Below are positions 1 through 7,665 of a stretch of 64,000 nt of DNA, one piece after another (the stretch's first letter is position 1; each line of letters opens with the position of its first letter). Origin of the DNA: Nocardioides oleivorans (GTDB taxonomy: Bacteria; Actinomycetota; Actinomycetes; Propionibacteriales; Nocardioidaceae); the NCBI RefSeq assembly GCF_004137255.1, contig NZ_SDWT01000001.1:2728001-2792000 (forward strand). The letters run 5' to 3'. Made by a program: the position numbers and the translations under genes. The notes below the pieces were generated by a model. That model worked only from the letters and a program-made list of their open reading frames with translations, was not told the origin of the DNA and did no database searches.

Positions 1-360
1 GACTTCGTCGAGCAGGGCGTCACGGGGGGCGACGAGCTGATGGCCGCCGCCCACGACTACCTCGACCCGCTGGTCGAGGCCGGCGTCGACACCCTCATCC
101 TCGGCTGCACCCACTACCCGCTCCTCACGGGCGTCATCTCCTACGTGATGGGCGAGCAGGTGACCCTGGTCAGCTCGGCCGAGGAGTGCGCCAAGGACGT
201 CTACAAGATGCTGGCGAGCACCGGGCTGATGCGCGCCGACGGCGAGCCCGACTACACGTTCTCCACCACCGGCAGCCCCGAGGACTTCGCGACCATCGGG
301 CGCCGCTTCCTCGGCTCGGAGCTGCTCGGTGCGTCCCAGTTCGCAGGAGGTCTCGCGTGA
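1..360 (+). CDS. murI: Glutamate racemase, C-terminal part (gene enters from the left edge)
   Basis: Glutamate racemase interconverts L- and D-glutamate in the cytoplasm and supplies D-Glu for peptidoglycan precursors. Only the last 119 residues are in the window. They contain the GCTHYPLL signature, whose cysteine (visible residue 36) is one of the two catalytic cysteines of the cofactor-independent Asp/Glu racemase family. The stop codon overlaps the GTG start of the next gene, so the two are probably translationally coupled. The order murI - MBL hydrolase - rph - rdgB matches M. tuberculosis Rv1338-Rv1341. The start lies outside the window. Confidence 0.95.
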   Translation, partial: DFVEQGVTGGDELMAAAHDYLDPLVEAGVDTLILGCTHYPLLTGVISYVMGEQVTLVSSAEECAKDVYKMLASTGLMRADGEPDYTFSTTGSPEDFATIGRRFLGSELLGASQFAGGLA

Positions 361-1127
361 AGCTCACGATCGTCGGCTGCTCGGGCTCCTACCCCGGCCC
401 GGACTCGGCCGCGAGCTGCTACCTCCTCGAGCAGGAGCACACCTCGGAGACGGGCGAGACCCGCACGTGGCGGGTCCTGCTCGACCTCGGCAACGGTGCG
501 CTCGGCCAGCTCCACCGCTACGTCGACCCGCTCACGATCGACGCGGTCCTCCTGAGCCACCTGCACGCCGACCACTGCCTCGACCTCTGCGGCTACTACG
601 TGATGCGCAAGTACCACCCCACCGGCCCGCAGCCGCAGATCCCGGTCTGGGGTCCGGCCGGCACCGCCGAGCGGATGGCGCACGCCTACGACCTGCCGCT
701 CGACCCCGGCATGACCGAGGAGTTCGCCTTCCGGGAGTACGACGGCGTGGTGGAGGTCGGCCCCTTCCGCATCGAGCCGCGCGAGGTGGTGCACCCCGTC
801 GCCGCCTTCTCGCTGAGGGTCACCGCGGGCGGTCGCACGCTCGTCTACTCGGGCGACACCGGGCCCTGCCAGGCCCTCGACGAGCACGCGGTCGATGCCG
901 ACCTGCTGCTGGCCGAGGCATCCTTCCGCGACGCCGACGACAACCCGCCGGAGCTGCACATGACCGGCTCCGACTGCGGACGTACGGCGTCGCGGGCCGG
1001 CGTGGGCCGGCTGGTGCTCACCCACGTCCCGCCGTGGCACGACGGGACCGACGCCGAGACCGAGGCCCGCACCGAGTGGGACGGACCCCTGGACCTCGCG
1101 CGCGCCGGGGCGACGTACGAGCTCTGA
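357..1127 (+). CDS. MBL-fold metallo-hydrolase (Rv1339-like phosphodiesterase family)
   Basis: A 256-residue metallo-beta-lactamase-fold hydrolase. The metal-binding SHLHADH motif lies about residues 66-72. A later SGDTGPC segment and a histidine near the C terminus complete the usual two-metal site. The start is the GTG whose last bases form the murI stop, preceded by AGGAGG at about 344. Its position after murI fits M. tuberculosis Rv1339, reported to have cyclic-nucleotide phosphodiesterase activity; RNase Z-like activity is another possibility for the fold. Family assignment is firm, but the substrate here is an inference from synteny. Confidence 0.85.
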   Translation: MKLTIVGCSGSYPGPDSAASCYLLEQEHTSETGETRTWRVLLDLGNGALGQLHRYVDPLTIDAVLLSHLHADHCLDLCGYYVMRKYHPTGPQPQIPVWGPAGTAERMAHAYDLPLDPGMTEEFAFREYDGVVEVGPFRIEPREVVHPVAAFSLRVTAGGRTLVYSGDTGPCQALDEHAVDADLLLAEASFRDADDNPPELHMTGSDCGRTASRAGVGRLVLTHVPPWHDGTDAETEARTEWDGPLDLARAGATYEL

Positions 1128-1139
1128 CCCCGTCGGGTC

Positions 1140-1790
1140 CTAGACGAGCCCGGCGTCGTGCACGACCATCGCCACCTGCACCCGGTTGGTGCTGTCGAGC
1201 TTGGTCAGCAGGCGCGACACGTGCGACTTGACGGTGGGCACCGACAGGTAGAGCTCGCTCGCGATCTCGGAATTGCTGAGACCACGCCCCACGCACACCG
1301 CCACCTCGAGCTCGCGCTCGGTGAGCACGGTCAGCCGGTCGGCAGCCGTGGAGACCCGGTCGGTCGAGGTGGTGCTGCGCAGTCGCGACACCAGGCTGCG
1401 GGTGGCCGACGGCGACAGCATCGCGTCACCCGCGGCGACCGTGCGGATCGCGCTGACGATGTCGCCGGGCGGGGTGTCCTTGAGCAGGAACCCGTCGGCG
1501 CCGGAGGCGATCGCCCGGAGAACGTGGTCGTCGGCGTCGAAGGTGGTCAGCACGACGACGTGCGGCGGCTCGGGGCGCTGGTGGAGGACCTGCGTGGCCT
1601 CGAGGCCGTCCATCACCGGCATCCGGATGTCCATCAGGACGACGTCGGGCGTGAGCTCGGCGACGAGGGCGAGGCCCTCCTCGCCGTTGGCGGCCTCACC
1701 GACCACCTCGATGTCGCGCTGGCCGCCGAGCATGAGGGACAGCGCCGACCGGACCAGCGGGTCGTCGTCGACGAGCAGGACGCGGATCAC
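1140..1790 (-). CDS. LuxR/NarL-type response regulator
   Basis: A 216-residue two-component response regulator. The N-terminal receiver domain has an acidic pocket (VDDD, residues 7-10) and a phospho-acceptor Asp about residue 54 in VLMDIRMP. The C-terminal LuxR helix-turn-helix includes LTERELEV and NSEIASELYLS. The GTG start overlaps the kinase stop by 4 nt, so kinase and regulator form one coupled operon. It should bind DNA when phosphorylated by the adjacent kinase. The pair sits on the opposite strand between the MBL gene and rph. Its targets cannot be inferred from the sequence. Confidence 0.92.
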   Translation of the reverse strand: MIRVLLVDDDPLVRSALSLMLGGQRDIEVVGEAANGEEGLALVAELTPDVVLMDIRMPVMDGLEATQVLHQRPEPPHVVVLTTFDADDHVLRAIASGADGFLLKDTPPGDIVSAIRTVAAGDAMLSPSATRSLVSRLRSTTSTDRVSTAADRLTVLTERELEVAVCVGRGLSNSEIASELYLSVPTVKSHVSRLLTKLDSTNRVQVAMVVHDAGLV

Positions 1791-2950
1791 GCCGACCACG
1801 GTAGCCACGCCTCCAGCACGAAGGAGTCGTCCTCGGTGCGCTGGTCGAGCCGGCCGCCGCGCAGACCGGTCCGCTCGCGCAGCCCGATCAGCCCGAGTCC
1901 GGCGCCGACGGCGGCGGTGCCGCGCGCGGTGAGGGGGTTGGAGAGCCGGACGGTGATGCCGGCTCGCTGGTCTCCGCTGCTGGTGATCGCGAGTCGCGAC
2001 CCCGGAGCGTGCTTGCGCACGTTGGTGATCCCTTCCTGGACGATGCGGTAGACGGTACGGCCGGTCGCGGCCGGAACCGGGTAGGTGGGGTCGACGTGGT
2101 CGGCGTAGTCGATCCCGAGGCCGAGCGACCGTGCCTCGGCGACCAGCCCGGCGATGTCGGCGTACGTCGGCTGGGGGCGCGCCGTCGCCGGCCCCGGGTC
2201 GTCCTCGCGCAGCACGCCGAGGACGTCGCGCAGCTCGTGGAGGGCGTTGTTGGCCTGCGCCTGGATCTGGCCGAGACCCTCGCGGAGGCGCTCGCGGTCG
2301 AGGTCGTCGCGGAAGGCGAGTGCCCCGGCCTGCATCGAGACCTGGGTGATCCGGTGGGCGAGCACGTCGTGCATCTCGCGCGCGATCCGCGCCCGCTCGT
2401 TGGAGCGGGCCTGGCCGACGCGCAGCTCCTGCTCGAGCTCGGCCCGCTCGGCGCGCGAGCGAAGGGTCCAGATGATCTCGCGACGTGAGCCGATGTAGAG
2501 GCCCCAGCCCATGACGCCGACGTTGACGGCGAGGTTCACCAGGGTCGTGACGAGGTACTCCTGGTCCTTGATCGGCGCGATGGTCAGCCAGACCTGGGTC
2601 GCGACGACGTTGACGCTGCCGACCAGCAGCACCTCGCGGTAGTCGCGGCGCGTCGCCACCGAGACCGCGGCGAGCGTCCCGGGCCCGGAGGCGATCCCGG
2701 AGAACGCGCTGAACCCGGCGATCGCGATCGCGATCGGCACCGGTGCGCGCCGTCGGAACCCGACGATGACGAACGCCAGGGCGCCGAGGACGAGCTCGAT
2801 GAAGAAGAAGTGCCGGTAGTCCTGCCACTCCGTCTCGGCGACCGCCGACCAGACGACGGCGGAGTACGTCGCACAGGCCGCGTAGCGCCACGCGTGGGAG
2901 ACCCAGGTCAGCTCGGGCTGGGTCTCGACGTGCGTGGGGCGGCTGTCCAC
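1787..2950 (-). CDS. Membrane sensor histidine kinase (HisKA_3 type)
   Basis: A 387-residue sensor kinase of the NarX/DesK-like class. Four to six hydrophobic segments occupy about residues 25-155. The dimerisation box ARIAREMHDVLAH follows, with phospho-acceptor His about residue 194. The ATPase domain has TVYRIVQEGITNVRKHA and GAGLGLIGLRER. No large extracellular sensor domain is visible, so the signal is probably sensed in or near the membrane. The GTG start is preceded by a TACCCT hexamer ending 7 nt upstream on the minus strand, predicting a leaderless transcript. It is paired with the downstream response regulator. Confidence 0.9.
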   Translation of the reverse strand: MDSRPTHVETQPELTWVSHAWRYAACATYSAVVWSAVAETEWQDYRHFFFIELVLGALAFVIVGFRRRAPVPIAIAIAGFSAFSGIASGPGTLAAVSVATRRDYREVLLVGSVNVVATQVWLTIAPIKDQEYLVTTLVNLAVNVGVMGWGLYIGSRREIIWTLRSRAERAELEQELRVGQARSNERARIAREMHDVLAHRITQVSMQAGALAFRDDLDRERLREGLGQIQAQANNALHELRDVLGVLREDDPGPATARPQPTYADIAGLVAEARSLGLGIDYADHVDPTYPVPAATGRTVYRIVQEGITNVRKHAPGSRLAITSSGDQRAGITVRLSNPLTARGTAAVGAGLGLIGLRERTGLRGGRLDQRTEDDSFVLEAWLPWSA

Positions 2951-2957
2951 GGGCGTC

Positions 2958-2975
2958 AGGGTAACGATCTAGGGT
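2958..2975. promoter_or_regulatory. Back-to-back -10 elements between the sensor kinase gene and rph
   Basis: The divergent genes are separated by 31 bp. On the minus strand TACCCT (2963-2958) ends 7 nt before the kinase GTG. On the plus strand TAGGGT (2970-2975) ends 6 nt before the rph ATG. The hexamers are 6 bp apart, so each promoter must use upstream DNA inside the other gene, and the two RNA polymerases would exclude one another. No clear -35 boxes are visible. Confidence 0.6.
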
Positions 2976-2981
2976 CGAGCC

Positions 2982-3731
2982 ATGACTGACGCCACCCCCA
3001 GCTCGAGCTCCACCCCGCGCGCCGACGGCCGTGCCGACGACGAGCTCCGCCCGATCACCATCACCCGGAACTGGCTCGACCACGCGGCGGGCTCGGTGCT
3101 GGTCGAGTTCGGCGGCACCAAGGTGCTGTGCGCCGCGTCGGCGTCCGAGGGCGTGCCGCGCTGGCGCAAGGGCTCGGGCCTGGGCTGGGTGACGGCCGAG
3201 TACGCCATGCTCCCCGCCGCCACCAACACCCGCTCCGACCGTGAGTCGGTCAAGGGCCGCATCGGCGGTCGCACCCACGAGATCTCGCGGCTCATCGGCC
3301 GCTCCCTGCGCGCGGTCATCGACTACCAGGCGCTCGGCGAGAACACGATCGTCCTCGACTGCGACGTGCTCCAGGCCGACGGCGGCACCCGCACCGCCGC
3401 GATCACGGGGGCCTACGTCGCCCTCGCGGACGCGGTCGCGCACCTCCGGTCCAGCGGCGCGCTGACCGGCGAGCCGCTGACCGGGTCGGTCGCCGCGGTG
3501 TCCGTCGGCATCATCGACGGCACGCCGCGGCTCGACCTGCCCTACGTGGAGGACGTCCGCGCCGAGACCGACATGAACGTCGTGATGACCGGCGAGGGCA
3601 CGTTCGTGGAGGTCCAGGGCACCGCCGAGGGCGCGGCCTTCGACCGCGCCGAGCTCGACGCGCTCCTCGCGCTCGCCGAGAAGGGCTGCGCCGACCTGAC
3701 CCGCATGCAGCACGAGGCGCTGCGCGCATGA
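2982..3731 (+). CDS. rph: Ribonuclease PH
   Basis: RNase PH is a phosphate-dependent 3'-to-5' exoribonuclease that trims tRNA 3' ends; it forms hexameric rings in the cytoplasm. The 249-residue protein fits the family length. It shows [21 protein letters not shown] near the N terminus, the basic stretch [20 protein letters not shown], and the phosphate-site region [16 protein letters not shown], then [14 protein letters not shown]. The ATG lies 6 nt after a TAGGGT -10 hexamer, suggesting a leaderless mRNA. The rph stop overlaps the rdgB start by 4 nt. Confidence 0.97.
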   Translation: MTDATPSSSSTPRADGRADDELRPITITRNWLDHAAGSVLVEFGGTKVLCAASASEGVPRWRKGSGLGWVTAEYAMLPAATNTRSDRESVKGRIGGRTHEISRLIGRSLRAVIDYQALGENTIVLDCDVLQADGGTRTAAITGAYVALADAVAHLRSSGALTGEPLTGSVAAVSVGIIDGTPRLDLPYVEDVRAETDMNVVMTGEGTFVEVQGTAEGAAFDRAELDALLALAEKGCADLTRMQHEALRA

Positions 3732-4357
3732 GGATCTTCCTCGCGTCGGGCAACCAGAAGAAGATCCTCGAGATGCAGCGCATCCTCGGCGAGCAGGTGC
3801 CCGACCTCGAGGTGCTCGGCATCGACGACGTCGACGGCTACGTCGAGCCCGTCGAGGACCAGCCGACCTTCGAGGGCAACGCGCTGCTCAAGGCACGCGC
3901 CGGCGTGGCCGCGACGGGGCTGCCGACCGTCGCCGACGACAGCGGGCTCTGCGTGGCCGCGCTCAACGGCATGCCCGGCGTGCTGTCGGCGCGGTGGTCG
4001 GGGCCCCCGCTGGGTGACAAGAGGGGGGCGGACGCACGCAACAACGATCTGCTGCTGGCCCAGCTCAGCGACGTACCCGACGAGCGGCGTGACGCCTACT
4101 TCACCTGCGCCATCGCGTGGGTGATGCCCGACGGGCGCGAGCGCGTCGTCGAGGGTCGGATGGACGGGCGGGTCCTGCGGGAGGTGCGGGGGAGCGGCGG
4201 GTTCGGCTACGACGTGCTCTTCGTCGCCGACGAGCACGCCGAGGAGGGCCTCACCTCCGCCGAGCTCGACCCGGCCGAGAAGGACCGGATCTCCCACCGC
4301 GGTCGCGCGCTCCGCGAGCTCGCGCCGCTGGTGGCCGGCGACCTCTCAGACGGCTGA
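3728..4357 (+). CDS. rdgB: XTP/dITP diphosphatase (Ham1 family)
   Basis: Hydrolyses non-canonical purine triphosphates (ITP, dITP, XTP) to monophosphates and pyrophosphate, keeping them out of DNA and RNA. The 209-residue protein begins with the family motif [11 protein letters not shown]. It has the [13 protein letters not shown] and VADDSGLCV motifs, then GGFGYDVLF and HRGRALREL near the C terminus. The ATG overlaps the rph stop, so both are read from one transcript, as in many actinobacteria. Its last 12 bases overlap the convergent transporter gene. Confidence 0.96.
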   Translation: MRIFLASGNQKKILEMQRILGEQVPDLEVLGIDDVDGYVEPVEDQPTFEGNALLKARAGVAATGLPTVADDSGLCVAALNGMPGVLSARWSGPPLGDKRGADARNNDLLLAQLSDVPDERRDAYFTCAIAWVMPDGRERVVEGRMDGRVLREVRGSGGFGYDVLFVADEHAEEGLTSAELDPAEKDRISHRGRALRELAPLVAGDLSDG

Positions 4358-5224
4358 GGCCTGCTCCTCGCGGGCACCGACCTGCTTGCTGACCCACGTG
4401 CCCCACAGGGTCGCGAAGAGGAACATGACGAGCGAGTAGACCGCCGCCGGCACCGAGGCCTCCACCGTGTCGAGCACCTCGACGGCGACGAAGATCGCAA
4501 GCGTCGCGTTGTGCACCCCGACCTCCATCGAGGAGGCGATCGCCTGCGGCCCGGTCACCCCGAACGCCTTCGGCACGACGTATCCGACGACCAGACTGAT
4601 CGCGCAGAAGAGCGCGGCGATGAGGCCGACGTCGGCGAGGTAGTCGCCGACGTCCTCGAGCTGGTCGAGCAGGATGCCGAGCACCAGGATCGCGAGGATC
4701 ACCGCCGACCCGATCCGCACGGGCCGGTCCATCCGGCGGGCGAAGCCGGGCGCCCGGGCGTTGACCAGCATGCCGATGCCGACGGGCAGGAGGATCAGCG
4801 CGAACACCTTCACGACCTCGACCAGCGGCATCGAGACGTCGTCCTGCCGGTCGAACCAGGCGATCGCGAAGCCGGTGATCAGCGGGAGCGTGACGACCGC
4901 GATCACCGTGTTGATCGCGGTGAGGGTGATGTTGAGCGCGACGTCGCCCTTGAAGAGGTGGCTGAACAGGTTGGCGGTAGTGCCGCCGGGCGACGCGGCC
5001 AACAGCAGCATCCCGATCCCCAGCAGGGGTGGCAGGTCGAACAGCACGACCAGGCCGAAGCAGATCGCCGGCAGCAGCACGACCTGGCACGCCAGCGCGA
5101 CCGCCACGGCCTTCGGCGCCCGCCCCACGCGCCGGAAGTCCGCGACCGTCAGGTCCAGGCCCAGGCCGAACATGATGATCGCGAGCGCGAGGGGCAGTCC
5201 GACGGTCGTCAGCGCGGAATCCAT
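4346..5224 (-). CDS. Bile acid:sodium symporter-family transporter (BASS)
   Basis: A 292-residue integral membrane protein with about nine hydrophobic segments, typical of the BASS family. Family-type signatures include LLAASPGGTTANLFSHLFKGDVALN and the unwound-helix region GVHNATLAIF near residue 240. Bacterial members move bile acids, pantoate, keto acids or other organic anions with Na+; the substrate here cannot be read. The gene is convergent with rdgB and overlaps it by 12 bp. Upstream are a TAGTGT -10 hexamer 6 nt from the ATG and a Crp-like palindrome, so it is probably a single regulated gene. Confidence 0.85.
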   Translation of the reverse strand: MDSALTTVGLPLALAIIMFGLGLDLTVADFRRVGRAPKAVAVALACQVVLLPAICFGLVVLFDLPPLLGIGMLLLAASPGGTTANLFSHLFKGDVALNITLTAINTVIAVVTLPLITGFAIAWFDRQDDVSMPLVEVVKVFALILLPVGIGMLVNARAPGFARRMDRPVRIGSAVILAILVLGILLDQLEDVGDYLADVGLIAALFCAISLVVGYVVPKAFGVTGPQAIASSMEVGVHNATLAIFVAVEVLDTVEASVPAAVYSLVMFLFATLWGTWVSKQVGAREEQASAV

Positions 5225-5230
5225 GCGCGG

Positions 5231-5254
5231 ACACTAGTGGTGACGTGGGTCACA
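5231..5254 (-). promoter_or_regulatory. Leaderless promoter with a Crp-like operator for the BASS transporter
   Basis: On the minus strand a TAGTGT hexamer (5236-5231) ends 6 nt before the ATG. Immediately upstream is TGTGA-N6-TCACC (5254-5239), one base from the Crp/GlxR-type consensus TGTGA-N6-TCACA. It contains a perfect GTGAC/GTCAC inverted repeat. The site occupies the -10/-35 spacer, where binding would normally repress. Confidence 0.5.
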
Positions 5255-5293
5255 CGGGAGTGCTCGACGCCAAGTAGCGACTTAGGTCGCGGG

Positions 5294-5367
5294 TGCGCTC
5301 GGAGAGACTCGAACTCTCACTGGCCAGGACCTAAACCTGGTGCCTCTGCCAATTGGGCTACGAGCGC
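5294..5367 (-). tRNA. tRNA-Leu (anticodon UAG) with a short variable arm
   Basis: A 74-nt cloverleaf with a perfect 7-bp acceptor stem (GCGCTCG/CGAGCGC), D-loop AATTGGCAGA, anticodon stem CCAGG/CCTGG and loop TTTAGGT, giving anticodon UAG (Leu, CUA). The T arm is GAGAG-TTCGAGT-CTCTC and the discriminator is A. CCA is not encoded. Bacterial Leu tRNAs normally have a long class II variable arm, but here it is only about 5 nt. The tRNA identity rests on the anticodon alone. Confidence 0.88.
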
Positions 5368-5429
5368 GCGGGACCAATCCTCACACGTGTCCGCCGCACG
5401 TGCGACGGACCGCGGACGGCGTACGACGG

Positions 5430-5900
5430 TCAGTCGAGGCCCAGGTCGCGGCGGAGCTTGGCGACGTGGCCGGTGGCCTTGACGTTGTACTGGGCGAGCT
5501 CGACCGTGCCGGACTCGTCGATCACGAAGGTCGAGCGGATCACGCCCTCGACCTCCTTGCCGTAGAGCTTCTTGGTGCCGAAGGCGCCGTAGGCCCGGTG
5601 CACCGCGAGGTCCTCGTCGGAGAGCAGCGTCAGGGTCAGGGCGTCGCGCTCGCGGAACTTCGCCAGCTTGGCCGGCTTGTCCTTCGAGACGCCGAGCACC
5701 TCGTAGCCGGCGCCCCGGAGCGAGTCGAGCGACTCCGAGAAGTCACAGGCCTGCTTGGTGCAACCGGGGGTCATCGCCGCCGGGTAGAAGTAGACGATCA
5801 CCTTCTTGCCGCGCAGGTCGGCGAGCGAGACCTGGTCCCCGGCGTCGCTGGTGAGGGTGAAGTCGGGGGCGGCGTCCCCGGCCGTGAGTCGTTGCGTCAT
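5430..5900 (-). CDS. bcp: Thiol peroxidase, Bcp/PrxQ-type peroxiredoxin
   Basis: A 156-residue thioredoxin-fold peroxidase that reduces hydrogen peroxide and organic hydroperoxides in the cytoplasm. The peroxidatic Cys (47) is in TPGCT, and a second Cys (52) five residues later fits the atypical two-Cys PrxQ arrangement. The ATG overlaps the stop of the nickel transporter gene by 4 nt, so it is the second gene of that operon and would share its Nur-like operator. This links peroxide defence to nickel status. Synteny of bcp with a Leu tRNA and rdgB-rph is inferred to be an old actinobacterial arrangement. Confidence 0.93.
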   Translation of the reverse strand: MTQRLTAGDAAPDFTLTSDAGDQVSLADLRGKKVIVYFYPAAMTPGCTKQACDFSESLDSLRGAGYEVLGVSKDKPAKLAKFRERDALTLTLLSDEDLAVHRAYGAFGTKKLYGKEVEGVIRSTFVIDESGTVELAQYNVKATGHVAKLRRDLGLD

Positions 5901-6961
5901 GCGAGTCCCTTCTCGAACTTCTCCTCGACGTGGGCGAGGTGGTACCACGCCACGCTGGCGCCCCAGACGACGACGAACAATGCCACGAGGCCGAACCCGA
6001 CGTACTCCAGGTCCAGGCGCCCGGCCCACGACAGCCCCGGCACCGCGTCGGACGCGAGCTGCACGAGCAGCAGCGCACCGATCGAGAGGGCGACGGTCAC
6101 CGAGAGGACGGTGACGGTGAAGTTGTAGTAGATCTTGCGGATGGGCTTGAGGAAGGCCCACGAGTAGGCCCGGCTCATCAGCACCCCGTCGAGCGCGTCG
6201 AACAGCACCATCCCGGCGGCGAAGAGCACGGGCAGGGTGAGGATGGCGTACCAGGGGAGCGCGAAGGCCGCGGTGCCGCCGGCGAGCACCAGCAGGGCGA
6301 TCTGTGTGGCGGTGTCGAAGCCGAGCCCCATGAGCAGGCCGACCGGGTAGAGGTGCCGTGCCTTCGACACGCGCTGCGTCGTGCGCCTGAAGATCCGCGC
6401 CAGGAACCCGCGGTTGTGGAGGTGGTGCTCGAGGTGCTCCTCGTCGAACGTGCCGGCCTTGAGGTGGCGGTAGGCGTGCACGATGCCGAGCAGCGCGCTC
6501 AGGTTCATCAGGCCGATGACGATCAGGAACGACCCCGCCGCGAGCGTGCCGATCGTGCCGAGGCCGCTCTGGAGGGCCGAGCTGTCGTCCTGGACGGGAT
6601 CGGCCAGGGCGCGCACGCCGATCGCCAGCAGGAGGCTGAGCCCGAAGACCACGCTGGAGTGGCCCATCCCGAACCAGAAGCCGGTCGCGGTGGCAGGCCT
6701 GCCCTCGCCGATGAGCTTGCGGGTGGTGTTGTCGATGACGGCGATGTGGTCGGCGTCGAAGGCGTGCCGCGCACCGAGGAGGAACGCGGTCACGCCGAGC
6801 CCGACGCCGAAGACCCCGGCACTGCCGACCTCGAAGCGCTGGGGGGCGACCACGGCGAGCAGCACGCCCCAACCGACGACGTTGAGGGCCACCACGGCCG
6901 CGGCCATGGAGGCCATGTGCTTCAGGTCGGTGGGGGACCAGGGACGTCGGGCGTTGCTCAC
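5897..6961 (-). CDS. Nickel/cobalt transporter, NiCoT (HoxN/NixA) family
   Basis: A 354-residue integral membrane permease with about eight hydrophobic segments. The family signature HAFDADHI lies at residues 66-73 in the second segment, and further NiCoT motifs GMGHSSVVF and LGFDTATQI follow. The His/Asp residues of the first motif bind Ni2+ or Co2+ in the family. A histidine-rich stretch (EEHLEHHLHN) lies in a cytosolic loop. Translation starts at GTG, 6 nt after a TAGCCT hexamer. A Nur-like box adjoins the promoter, favouring nickel over cobalt. First gene of an operon with bcp. Confidence 0.92.
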   Translation of the reverse strand: MSNARRPWSPTDLKHMASMAAAVVALNVVGWGVLLAVVAPQRFEVGSAGVFGVGLGVTAFLLGARHAFDADHIAVIDNTTRKLIGEGRPATATGFWFGMGHSSVVFGLSLLLAIGVRALADPVQDDSSALQSGLGTIGTLAAGSFLIVIGLMNLSALLGIVHAYRHLKAGTFDEEHLEHHLHNRGFLARIFRRTTQRVSKARHLYPVGLLMGLGFDTATQIALLVLAGGTAAFALPWYAILTLPVLFAAGMVLFDALDGVLMSRAYSWAFLKPIRKIYYNFTVTVLSVTVALSIGALLLVQLASDAVPGLSWAGRLDLEYVGFGLVALFVVVWGASVAWYHLAHVEEKFEKGLA

Positions 6962-6967
6962 CTGCCA

Positions 6968-6990
6968 AGGCTATTGCATCTCAGTTGCAA
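6968..6990 (-). promoter_or_regulatory. Nur-like operator abutting a leaderless promoter (nickel operon)
   Basis: Positions 6974-6990 read TTGCAT-CTCAG-TTGCAA, one base from the Streptomyces Nur consensus TTGCAA-N5-TTGCAA. It touches the TAGCCT -10 hexamer (6973-6968, minus strand), which ends 6 nt before the transporter GTG. Binding here would block RNA polymerase. Nur is a Fur-family repressor that binds DNA with Ni2+; the nur gene itself is not in the window. Confidence 0.75.
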
Positions 6991-7037
6991 CAAGTGCCCG
7001 CCCCGGCCGGGCGCGGACTCGTTGGTAGCCTTCCCGG

Positions 7038-7286
7038 GTGACCCAGGACATGAGCGCGCTCGAGCGCGAGATCGAGGAGACGCGCGAGCGCCTGGCCTCG
7101 ACGATCGACCAGCTCGCCCACCGCGCCCACCCCAAGACCATCGTCGGCCGCCAGGTGACGACGGTGAAGTCGCACTTCGTCGACCTCGAGTCGGGCGCCC
7201 CCCGCACCGACAACATCCTCAAGGTCGCCGGCGCCGTGGTCGGCACCATCGTCCTGTTCGCGATCGTCCGCAAGGTCGCCAGCTGA
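7038..7286 (+). CDS. DUF3618-family small membrane-anchored protein
   Basis: An 82-residue protein with a charged helical N-terminal half (LEREIEETRERLASTIDQLAHRAHP), a linker, and one hydrophobic C-terminal segment (VAGAVVGTIVLFAIV). This matches the actinobacterial DUF3618 layout. The function of the family is not established; a membrane-tethered coiled-coil role is plausible. The GTG start lies 6 nt after a TAGCCT -10 hexamer at 7026-7031, predicting a leaderless mRNA. It is divergent from the nickel operon and probably cotranscribed with the GroES-like gene 5 nt downstream. Confidence 0.8.
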   Translation: MTQDMSALEREIEETRERLASTIDQLAHRAHPKTIVGRQVTTVKSHFVDLESGAPRTDNILKVAGAVVGTIVLFAIVRKVAS

Positions 7287-7291
7287 GCGCC

Positions 7292-7633
7292 ATGTCCAGC
7301 AGCATCGCCACGGGCGGAAGCGCACCCATCAAGATGCTGCACGACCGGCTCCTGGTCGAGGTCGACAAGGAGGCCGGCGAGCGCCGCTCGACCGGAGGCA
7401 TCGTCATCCCCGCCACCGCGGCCATGGGTGCCCGTCGCCTGGCCTGGTCGCGCGTGATCGCCGTCGGTCCGCACGCCCGCGCCGTCGAGGTCGGTGACCG
7501 GGTGCTGTTCGACCCCGAGGACAAGGCCGAGGTCGAGGTGCAGGGCGAGGTCTACGTCGTCATGCGTGAGCGCGACGTCCACGCGGTCGCCGCCGAGCGC
7601 CTCGAGGGCGGCTCGACCGGGCTCTACCTCTAG
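7292..7633 (+). CDS. GroES-like co-chaperonin family protein
   Basis: A 113-residue Cpn10-fold protein. It has the family core IKMLHDRLLVEVD, then STGGIVIPATA, VIAVGP, VEVGDRVLF and YVVMRERDVHAV. It is longer than canonical GroES (about 97 residues) at both ends. It stands alone without groEL, so it is more likely a paralogue than the main co-chaperonin. The ATG follows the DUF3618 stop by 5 nt, and the two appear to be one transcript. No mobile-loop consensus can be confirmed by eye, so interaction with a GroEL ring is uncertain. Confidence 0.78.
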   Translation: MSSSIATGGSAPIKMLHDRLLVEVDKEAGERRSTGGIVIPATAAMGARRLAWSRVIAVGPHARAVEVGDRVLFDPEDKAEVEVQGEVYVVMRERDVHAVAAERLEGGSTGLYL

Positions 7634-7665
7634 CCACCCCCGATCCGCTCAGCCAGGAGGGCGCG

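Noticed and set aside
1140..3713. A minus-strand open frame apparently extending the response regulator to 857 residues
   Set aside because: The extra codons overlap rph and the histidine kinase in other frames. Receiver-domain homology starts at the GTG at 1790.
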